A stretch of 28,100 nt of DNA from positions 1 through 28,100 of the forward strand of contig JALXDT010000029.1 of assembly GCA_027070475.1 (NCBI GenBank), written 5' to 3'. The notes beneath the pieces are model-generated. The model worked only from the letters and a program-made list of their open reading frames with translations. It was not told the DNA's origin and did not search any database. Each line of letters opens with the position of its first letter. The stretch's first letter is position 1. The position numbers and the translations under genes were made by a program. The stretch comes from Candidatus Aminicenantota bacterium (GTDB lineage: Bacteria > Acidobacteriota > Aminicenantia > JAMOAD01). This document shows, piece after piece, positions 22,472 through 28,100 of the stretch.

Positions 22472-22894
22472 ATGAAGAGAAAAAAAAGTTCTTATGAAAG
22501 TAAAAAGTCAAATAAAAAATTTTATATGATTTCAGCGGTCTCTTCAATGTATAATATTCATCCTCAAACATTAAGACTATATGAAAGGGAGGGTTTACTA
22601 AAACCTTCGAGAACAGAGGGAAATACAAGAATTTATACTGAAGAGGATTTAAAGAAGCTTGAACTGATTCTAAATCTTTCGCGAGAAATGGGTGTTAATT
22701 TAGCCGGGATTGAGATTATTTTAAATATGAGAGAAAAAATGGAAAAAATTCAAAAAGAGGTAAATCTACTACTTGAATACATTCAGAAGGAATTTTTTGA
22801 AGGAAGGGAAGATGAATTTAGAAAGAAAAAGGATGCTATAGTCAGATCTGTTTCTGCAAAGATAATTAAAAAGGAAGAAAATATTGTCAAATAA
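22472..22894 (+). CDS. hspR: MerR-family heat-shock repressor, HspR-type
   Basis: A 140-residue winged-helix regulator. Residues about 18-90 form a MerR DNA-binding domain: YMISAVSSMYNIHPQTLRLYEREGLLKPSRTEGNTRIYTEEDLKKLELI, then LSREMGVNLAGIEIILNM, then a helix (MEKIQKEVNLLLEYIQKEF). The pattern HPQTLRLYEREGL...RxYxxxDLxxL...GVNLAGIExIL is that of HspR, which represses dnaK/dnaJ/clpB genes and uses DnaK as corepressor in actinobacteria. Unlike metal-sensing MerR proteins, no metal-binding Cys pair is visible. The gene follows dnaJ by 8 nt with a GGAGGGG site and overlaps the sigma factor by 11 nt. The genetic context makes an HspR role likely. The operator has not been identified. Confidence 0.87.
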   Translation: MKRKKSSYESKKSNKKFYMISAVSSMYNIHPQTLRLYEREGLLKPSRTEGNTRIYTEEDLKKLELILNLSREMGVNLAGIEIILNMREKMEKIQKEVNLLLEYIQKEFFEGREDEFRKKKDAIVRSVSAKIIKKEENIVK

Positions 22895-23726
22895 CGATTA
22901 TTTCCATGTAAACAATCTTTTAACCATTTTAGCGGAGAAGACAGAGCCCCTATCAAAGGAGGAAGAACATAAGTTAATAGAGAGATTTCAAAAAGAAGGA
23001 GATAACAAGGCTCTTGAAAAACTCGTTCTTGCAAATTTAAGGTTTGTCCTAAATATTATAAATAAATTTAAAAGACATGGGATTCCTGTTGAAGATTTAT
23101 TACATGAGGGTATTTTAGGTTTGATAGAGGCAGCCAAAAGATTTGATACTAAAAGGGATATTAAATTTATTTCATATGCAGTCTGGTGGATTAAACAGGC
23201 TGTTATCAATGCACTTGCAAATGAATCAAAAGTTTTTAAACTTCCTCCGAAAATGGTAAGATTGTTAATTAAAATGGCGGAGCTTCAGAAAGAATCACTA
23301 GAAAAAAATAAAAGACAGCTCTCCGATAAAGAGTTGATGGAGAAGATGAAGATCAGTAAGAAAACCCTTTCTAAAATTCAAAATCTTTTGAATGGTCAGG
23401 TTTCTCTAAGCACTAAATTGAATACCGATGGGTCTCTTGTTATTGGAGATACTGTTAAGGAGAAGGAGGATTCTATAACAGGAGATTCGATAATTACCAG
23501 AATATTGCTTCATGAGATTAGAGAGGTTATTGACACTTTGAAAGATAGAGAGAGAGAAGTTTTGATGCTAAGATATGGTTTTGATGGTTCGGGAGCAAAA
23601 TCATTAAGTGAAGTGGGGAAGATTATGTCAATTTCAAGAGAAAGGGTCAGGCAGCTTGAGAAAAGAGCAATGGAAAAGATTAGAGAACATTTTAAGAAGA
23701 AAATTCATGGGAGGGATTTAAATTGA
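22884..23726 (+). CDS. Sigma70-family RNA polymerase sigma factor (group 2/3, stress-like)
   Basis: A 280-residue sigma factor that directs RNA polymerase to promoters. Region 1.1 is absent; a short 1.2-like stretch (about 15-45) leads into region 2 (46-116) with LANLRFVLNIINKF, DLLHEGILGLIEAAKRFD (core binding, 2.2) and FISYAVWWIKQAVINAL (2.3-2.4), then region 3 and region 4 with TLKDREREVLMLRYGFDG and LSEVGKIMSISRERVRQLEKRAMEKIR (4.2 helix-turn-helix). The 2.4 end reads NESKVFKLP, where a housekeeping factor would have a sequence like AxxxRTIRIP, so an alternative factor (RpoH-, RpoS- or SigB-like role) is more likely. The start is TTG at 22884 with AAGGAAG upstream, overlapping hspR by 11 nt. 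Position after dnaJ-hspR suggests a heat or stress role, which is an inference. Confidence 0.85.
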   Translation: MSNNDYFHVNNLLTILAEKTEPLSKEEEHKLIERFQKEGDNKALEKLVLANLRFVLNIINKFKRHGIPVEDLLHEGILGLIEAAKRFDTKRDIKFISYAVWWIKQAVINALANESKVFKLPPKMVRLLIKMAELQKESLEKNKRQLSDKELMEKMKISKKTLSKIQNLLNGQVSLSTKLNTDGSLVIGDTVKEKEDSITGDSIITRILLHEIREVIDTLKDREREVLMLRYGFDGSGAKSLSEVGKIMSISRERVRQLEKRAMEKIREHFKKKIHGRDLN

Positions 23727-24460
23727 GCGGAGATCCCAATTGCCCTATTTGCAAGGGAACAGGGTTTATAATTAAGGTAGATGAAAATGGAAATAGTTTT
23801 GCAGAAAGATGTGAATGTATAAGTACTCAAATAATAAAAAAATACATGGAATTGTCAGGAATCCCGGAAAGATATTTGAGCTGTGAATTTGACAATTATA
23901 ATCCTTTAAATGATTCTCAAAAGGAAGCTCTTAAAATTTCAAAGAAATTTGTTGAACACTATCCCTCTGTTAATGCAGGTCTTTTTTTTCAAGGCCCTGT
24001 TGGTGTTGGGAAAACACATCTGAGTGTGGCTATAATAAAGTATTTAATAGAGAACAAGGGAGTAAGAGCAAAATTTTATGATGTCAGAGATTTAATTTCA
24101 AGTATTCAGGCAACCATAGGAATTGACAATGAAAAAGGAATTAGAATTTTAAATGAAGCTTATGAGGTCGAACTTCTTGTTTTAGATGATTTGGGGGCTC
24201 ATAGGATTAGCAGCTATACTGAGGATATTATTTCCAAGATAATAAACAAGAGATACAATTCGAATAAAATCACAATTTTCACTTCCAACTATGTTGATTC
24301 AAAGGATTTTTATGATGACCCCTATGAGGTCAATGAGGAAACTCTTGAGAGTAGAATAGGATATAATTTGAGGTCGAGAATATATGAAATGGCAAAATTG
24401 ATAAAAATAGAGGGAGATGATTTCAGAAAAAAATACATAAAAAACATAATCCAAGTTTAG
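23723..24460 (+). CDS. DnaC/DnaI-like AAA+ ATPase with N-terminal zinc motif
   Basis: A 245-residue ATPase of the helicase-loader group. It begins with a zinc-binding pair: Cys7-x2-Cys10 in CPICKGTGF and Cys30-x-Cys32 in RCEC, common at the start of DnaC-like proteins. The AAA+ core has Walker A GPVGVGKT (91-98), Walker B LLVLDDLGAH (151-160), sensor 1 TSN (187-189), and Arg residues near 217-219 in the arginine-finger position (LRSRIYEM). Such proteins load DnaB helicase, act with transposases (IstB), or have unknown roles. No transposase or dnaB is near, so a replication or stress role remains open. The start is TTG at 23723, overlapping the sigma factor stop by 4 nt, with GGGAGG 8 nt upstream. 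Confidence 0.82.
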   Translation: MSGDPNCPICKGTGFIIKVDENGNSFAERCECISTQIIKKYMELSGIPERYLSCEFDNYNPLNDSQKEALKISKKFVEHYPSVNAGLFFQGPVGVGKTHLSVAIIKYLIENKGVRAKFYDVRDLISSIQATIGIDNEKGIRILNEAYEVELLVLDDLGAHRISSYTEDIISKIINKRYNSNKITIFTSNYVDSKDFYDDPYEVNEETLESRIGYNLRSRIYEMAKLIKIEGDDFRKKYIKNIIQV

Positions 24461-24471
24461 AGGAGAAGAAG

Positions 24472-25461
24472 ATGGATTTACCTTTTGAAGAGATTGATAA
24501 TAAAGTCAAAGAAAAGAGTGGAGAAATTGATTCTATTGTTGCAGAAATTAAAAAGGTTATTGTAGGGCAGGACTATTTTATAAGAAGAATATTAATTGCA
24601 TTATTCTCAGGAGGTCATCTATTAGTGGAAGGGGTTCCTGGTCTTGCTAAAACACTTGCAATAAAAACTGTTGGGGAGATTTTTGACCTTAGTTTTAAAA
24701 GGATTCAGTTCACTCCAGATCTTTTGCCAGCTGACTTAACAGGTACTGTGGTTTTTAACCCAAAAGAGGTGAGCTTTTCTCCTAAAAAGGGACCAATATT
24801 TACCAACCTTCTTTTAGCTGATGAGATAAACAGAGCTCCTGCTAAGGTTCAGAGTGCCTTACTTGAAGCTATGGAGGAGAGGCAGGTAACATTGGATGAA
24901 TATACTTTCAAACTACCTTTCCCTTTCATGGTTATGGCAACTCAAAATCCTCTTGAATATGAAGGAACCTATCCTTTACCTGAAGCTGAACTTGACCGTT
25001 TTATGATGAAAATAAAAATCACCTATCCTCTGAGAAATGAAGAGATTGCCATAGTGAAAAGATTTACCGAAGATTCTATTCCTCCTCTTTCAAAGATTGT
25101 TAATGCGGCTAAAATAGAAGAATACAGATCTTTAATTAAAGAGATTTATCTTGATTCAAGATTAAGAGAATATCTGATTGATATTGTCAGGGCTACGAGA
25201 GAGCCTGATAAGTATGGGCTTTCTGAAATAAAACCTTACATAGAGTTTGGAGCATCCCCAAGAGCATCAATATATCTACTTTTGGGAGCAAAAGCTAATG
25301 CCTTTTTAGAGGAGAGAGGATTTGTTATACCTGAGGATATTAAGGAAATTATATATGATATATTACGACATAGAATAATTTTGACCTATAATGCAGAAGC
25401 TGATAATATTACCACTGAAAATATTATTTCTAATATTATTAGAAAAATTCCCTTACCTTAA
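24472..25461 (+). CDS. MoxR-family AAA+ ATPase
   Basis: A 329-residue chaperone-like ATPase of the MoxR/RavA group. Walker A is GVPGLAKT (54-61), Walker B LLLADEIN (113-120), sensor 1 ATQNP (156-160), and the stretch GTYPLPEAELDRFMMKI (165-181) is diagnostic of MoxR, as is RAPAKVQSALLEAMEERQVT. These proteins typically help insert cofactors or mature complexes and are usually followed by a DUF58 protein and von Willebrand A domain proteins. Here no such partner follows: the next gene is an EamA transporter 14 nt away. The gene lies 11 nt after the DnaC-like gene with a GAGGAG ribosome binding site. Confidence 0.93.
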   Translation: MDLPFEEIDNKVKEKSGEIDSIVAEIKKVIVGQDYFIRRILIALFSGGHLLVEGVPGLAKTLAIKTVGEIFDLSFKRIQFTPDLLPADLTGTVVFNPKEVSFSPKKGPIFTNLLLADEINRAPAKVQSALLEAMEERQVTLDEYTFKLPFPFMVMATQNPLEYEGTYPLPEAELDRFMMKIKITYPLRNEEIAIVKRFTEDSIPPLSKIVNAAKIEEYRSLIKEIYLDSRLREYLIDIVRATREPDKYGLSEIKPYIEFGASPRASIYLLLGAKANAFLEERGFVIPEDIKEIIYDILRHRIILTYNAEADNITTENIISNIIRKIPLP

Positions 25462-25475
25462 AAATTAGATTTAAT

Positions 25476-26339
25476 ATGAGTCATAAGATTAAGGCATATT
25501 TTCTTCTATTTCTGTCAGCTGTAATGTGGGGAAGTTCATACCCAGTCATAAAGTTAGGTTTAAACAGAGGGCTTTCTCCGATAGGTTTTTTGGGCTTAAG
25601 ACTTTTTCTTGCAACTATAATAATCATTCCTTTTGTTTACAAGGAGATTGGCTTTAAAGAATTATGGAATAAAAAGATGGTATTGTTAGGTCTTACCAAT
25701 GCTGGAGGATTTTTGTTTCAGTATTTTGGCCAGAAATTTATTAGTTCAAACAGTGCTGCAATCATTTCAAATCTTATAATTATTTTTGTGGCAATATTAT
25801 CATTTATTTTTTTAAAGGAAAAAATGAATTTTAGAAAAATAATTGGGGTTTTTCTCTCATTTTTAGGATTGATCATAATTTCAAATCTTTCCTTTAGCTC
25901 ATTTTCAGCTAATATAGGAATTTTAATAATGCTTATCTCTCCTTTTATGTGGGCTTTTTTTGTTATACTCTCTAAGGATATCTCTATGGGGGGAAATTTT
26001 ACAAAACACCTTTTTCCAATTTATTTTTATACTTTTATTTTCGTACTACCTTTTTCCCTTGCTGAGGGAGGGGATTATTCAAATTTAAGTATTTCTCTTT
26101 CTCTCTATCTTTCAATTTTCTGTACTATAATTCCCTATTTTTTCTTCTTAAAAGGGTTGAAATATATTCAAGCAACAACTGCATCTATTATCACATCATT
26201 TCAGATTTTTTTTAGTATTATTTTCTCATATATTTTTCTTAAAGAAACTTTATCTTTAAACTTTATTGTTGGAATGATTCTGGTATTTGTTTCAATATAT
26301 CTTGTTGAGACAAATAGCTCAACTTCAGTTTCAAATTAG
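25476..26339 (+). CDS. EamA/DMT-family transporter
   Basis: A 287-residue membrane protein with about ten predicted spans arranged as two repeats of five, which is the EamA (RhaT/DUF6) fold. The N-terminal signature LSAVMWGSSYPVIKLGL (14-30) and the FQYFGQKFISSNSAAIISNL region are typical of the first repeat; FFLKGLKYIQATTASIITSFQIFFSII and FLKETLSLNFIVGMILV belong to the second. Members export or take up amino acids, sugars or other metabolites, and the substrate cannot be told here. No strong ribosome binding site is seen, though the gene starts 14 nt after moxR and is likely cotranscribed. No functional link to the chaperone genes is evident. Confidence 0.85.
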   Translation: MSHKIKAYFLLFLSAVMWGSSYPVIKLGLNRGLSPIGFLGLRLFLATIIIIPFVYKEIGFKELWNKKMVLLGLTNAGGFLFQYFGQKFISSNSAAIISNLIIIFVAILSFIFLKEKMNFRKIIGVFLSFLGLIIISNLSFSSFSANIGILIMLISPFMWAFFVILSKDISMGGNFTKHLFPIYFYTFIFVLPFSLAEGGDYSNLSISLSLYLSIFCTIIPYFFFLKGLKYIQATTASIITSFQIFFSIIFSYIFLKETLSLNFIVGMILVFVSIYLVETNSSTSVSN

Positions 26340-26353
26340 AAATTGTCATATGC

Positions 26354-26381
26354 TTGACAAATTATAAAAAAGGTATAAAAT
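26354..26381 (+). promoter_or_regulatory. Probable sigma70 promoter for the malic enzyme gene
   Basis: Perfect TTGACA at 26354-26359 and TAAAAT (5 of 6) at 26376-26381 with a 16-nt spacer. TATAAA at 26374-26379 is an alternative -10, but its 14-nt spacer is too short. The leader would be about 25 nt and holds AGGAGGT at 26403-26409. Confidence 0.65.
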
Positions 26382-26413
26382 TATTTTGTTTTATGGATTA
26401 ATAGGAGGTTCAT

Positions 26414-27868
26414 ATGAAAAAAATGGATTTATCTTTATCAAACCTTGATGAGCTTTTTCCCTCAGATTTTACTGAGGAACAGCTTGCCAAAGCTAAAACT
26501 ATATTTTTAAAAGAATTGGCATTTTTAGCCCACAAATTTTATGGCGGGAAAATTATGACAATGCCCAAAGCCGGTATTTATGGCTTTAATTGGTTTAATG
26601 TCTGGTATACTCCAGGTGTTTCAAAGGTATCGACATCAATTAGAGATAAGCATGAATGCTCTTTTGAACTTTCAAACAGAGGAAACCTTGTTGCTGTTGT
26701 CTCAGATTCAACAAGGGTTTTAGGGGATGGTGATGTTACTCCTTCAGGTGGATTGGGAGTAATGGAAGGAAAGGCTTTTTTGATGAAGTATTTAGGAGGA
26801 ATTGATGCCATAGCTCTGTGTGTAAACAGCTACAATGAAAAAGGTGAACATGACCCCCAAAAGATTATTGATTTTGTAAAAATGCTGGAACCGAGTGTGG
26901 GTGCTGTCAACCTTGAGGATATTTCTCAGCCTAACTGCTATAAGGTTCTTGATACTTTAAGGGAGGAAGCAGATATTCCCGTTTGGCATGATGATGCTCA
27001 GGGAACAGGTTCTGTTACCCTTGCTGGTCTTATAAATGCTTTGAAAATAGTTGAAAAAAACATTGGTGATGTAAAAATTGTTTTTCTTGGAGCAGGAGCT
27101 TCCAATACAACAATAGCGAGGCTTATAATAGCAGCTGGGGGGGATCCCAAAAAGATGATAATGTTTGATAGTAAAGGTTCTTTACACCTTGGAAGAGAGG
27201 ATATAAAGTCTAAGCCTGAGTTTTATAGAAAGTGGGAACTTTGTGAAACAACAAACCCCAAAAGAATAACAGATATAGAGGAGGCTTTTGAAGGAGCGGA
27301 TGTATTAATTGCTTTGAGTAAGCCTGGCCCGGATACTGTAAAACCGGAGTGGATTAAAAAGATGGCTGATAAACCGATAGTATTTGCATGTGCTAACCCT
27401 GTCCCTGAGATTTATCCCTATGCTGCAAAGGAAGCAGGTGCTTATATTGTGGCAACAGGAAGAGGGGATTTCCCTAATCAGGTAAACAATTCACTTGGTT
27501 TCCCCGGTATTCTTAAGGGAGCTTTGCTTGTCAGAGCAAGGAAGATTACCGATAAGATGGCAATAGCGGCTGCTTACTCGATGGCTAAATTTGCTCAGAA
27601 GAAGGGAATTCATCCTGATTATATTATGCCAACTATGGATGAAACAGAGGTCTTTGCAGAGGAAGCTGCAGATGTCGCAATGCAGGCGATTAAGGATGGT
27701 GTTGCAAGAAAAGAGATGAGCTGGCAGGAAGTTTATGATAAAACTCTAGAAGATATAAAAATAGCAAGGGAAGAGCACTCTCTTTTAATGGAAAAAGGCT
27801 ATATAAAGGAACCCGATCTTTCATTGTTGGAGGAAGCATTAAAAAAAGCCATAGAAGCAGTTAGTTAG
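26414..27868 (+). CDS. NAD(P)-dependent malic enzyme
   Basis: Oxidative decarboxylation of malate to pyruvate and CO2 with reduction of NAD(P). The 484-residue protein has the malic N-terminal domain with WYTPGVSKVS and TRVLGDGDVTPSGGLGVMEGKAFLMKY, the metal- and substrate-binding VWHDDAQGTGSVTLAGLINAL with its conserved Asp pair, the NAD-binding FLGAGASNTTIARLI, and the ending VATGRGDFPNQVNNSLGFPGILKGALLVRARKI. It has the short bacterial malic enzyme form without the phosphotransacetylase-like C-terminal domain of MaeB; about 60 residues of mostly charged helix close it. Cofactor choice is not decided by eye: MIMFDSKGSLH follows the dinucleotide strand. AGGAGGT sets the start. With the fumarase in the same window it links fumarate, malate and pyruvate. 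Confidence 0.93.
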   Translation: MKKMDLSLSNLDELFPSDFTEEQLAKAKTIFLKELAFLAHKFYGGKIMTMPKAGIYGFNWFNVWYTPGVSKVSTSIRDKHECSFELSNRGNLVAVVSDSTRVLGDGDVTPSGGLGVMEGKAFLMKYLGGIDAIALCVNSYNEKGEHDPQKIIDFVKMLEPSVGAVNLEDISQPNCYKVLDTLREEADIPVWHDDAQGTGSVTLAGLINALKIVEKNIGDVKIVFLGAGASNTTIARLIIAAGGDPKKMIMFDSKGSLHLGREDIKSKPEFYRKWELCETTNPKRITDIEEAFEGADVLIALSKPGPDTVKPEWIKKMADKPIVFACANPVPEIYPYAAKEAGAYIVATGRGDFPNQVNNSLGFPGILKGALLVRARKITDKMAIAAAYSMAKFAQKKGIHPDYIMPTMDETEVFAEEAADVAMQAIKDGVARKEMSWQEVYDKTLEDIKIAREEHSLLMEKGYIKEPDLSLLEEALKKAIEAVS

Positions 27869-28100
27869 TTTTAAATATTAATTACTTTCAATCTTTTTCT
27901 TGCTCTATGTGTGAGGTTTGTAAAGGGAGTGGCTTTGATGCATTCTTTCTATCTTTTTATTGCCTTCTTTTTGTCTCTGAGAATTTTCATTGTTTCTCCA
28001 TAAAGGAATGCATCATAAAACAATCATAGTCTTACATTAAAACCCCTTATTTTAAGATTTAAAGGATGAATTTTTAAATTATAACTTCAAAATATAATTG
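27869..28100. other. Non-coding tail after the malic enzyme gene
   Basis: No gene is supported in the last 232 nt. It contains a T-rich stretch, the inverted repeat listed separately, and AT-rich DNA at the window edge. A 40-codon frame at 27907-28029 starts with ATG but lacks a ribosome binding site. No clear hairpin with a T-run follows the malic enzyme stop, so the transcript end is not located. Confidence 0.5.
27936..28015. repeat. 10-bp inverted repeat with 60-nt spacing
   Basis: TGATGCATTC at 27936-27945 and GAATGCATCA at 28006-28015 are exact reverse complements. The core ATGCAT is itself a palindrome, so the arms also match each other directly over GATGCAT-like bases. It may be a stem in an RNA, a protein-binding pair, or a remnant of a repeat element. 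Confidence 0.5.

Noticed and set aside
27907..28029. 40-codon frame starting MCEVCKGSGF with a CxxCxGxG-like motif
   Set aside because: There is no ribosome binding site, the remainder is a Phe/Cys/Ser mix from T-rich DNA, and it overlaps an inverted repeat. The motif is most likely chance.

Overview
The window is 28.1 kb of AT-rich bacterial DNA. Every gene I can support lies on the + strand, and the genes are packed tightly with many 1-14 nt overlaps and strong AGGAGG-type ribosome binding sites. The proteins are rich in Lys, Glu and Ile. The gene set suggests a low-GC, probably anaerobic, possibly thermophilic, deep-branching bacterium: complex I pieces, a two-subunit oxygen-sensitive fumarase, RNase Y, ZapA, HspR with DnaJ, and separate SecD and SecF. 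The lineage cannot be fixed from this sequence alone.

Layout. (1) 1-3293 is the end of a complex I (nuo) cluster: the C-terminus of NuoF, a short NuoG, NuoH and NuoI. NuoJ-N do not follow. (2) After a 164-nt spacer with two small hairpins comes a second unit, 3458-8649: a SAM methyltransferase, tRNA-guanine transglycosylase, then YajC, SecD and SecF of the Sec translocase. SecF has an insertion in its periplasmic domain and a very basic C-terminal tail. (3) A 323-nt non-coding stretch ends in a good sigma70-type promoter driving the two subunits of class I fumarase (8973-10416). A secreted thioredoxin-TPR protein follows, with its own likely promoter. (4) 11379-21289 looks like a long information-processing unit: HU, tRNA-Val(GAC), ThrS, IF3, L35, L20, PheS, PheT, a ZapB-like coiled coil, ZapA, RNase Y and a UDP-sugar dehydrogenase. 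(5) 21360-26339 starts at a consensus promoter and encodes DnaJ, an HspR-type MerR regulator, a sigma70-family factor, a DnaC-like ATPase, a MoxR ATPase and an EamA transporter. (6) NADP-type malic enzyme (26414-27868) has its own promoter. The last 232 nt hold no convincing gene, only an inverted repeat.

How they fit together. Fumarase and malic enzyme connect fumarate, malate and pyruvate, and complex I would use NADH made by central metabolism. The long central unit couples a nucleoid protein, a tRNA, two tRNA synthetases, IF3 and two ribosomal proteins to cell division and mRNA decay. The dnaJ unit looks like a chaperone and stress-control module carrying both a repressor and a sigma factor.

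Most of this window is housekeeping. I see no CRISPR array, transposon, prophage or toxin-antitoxin pair, and no clearly new defence or biosynthetic system. The points most worth a second look are PheT without its tRNA-binding OB domain, the modified SecF, the dnaJ-hspR-sigma cluster, the non-AUG start of infC, a hairpin that could hide the RNase Y ribosome binding site, and the split complex I operon with a shortened NuoG.
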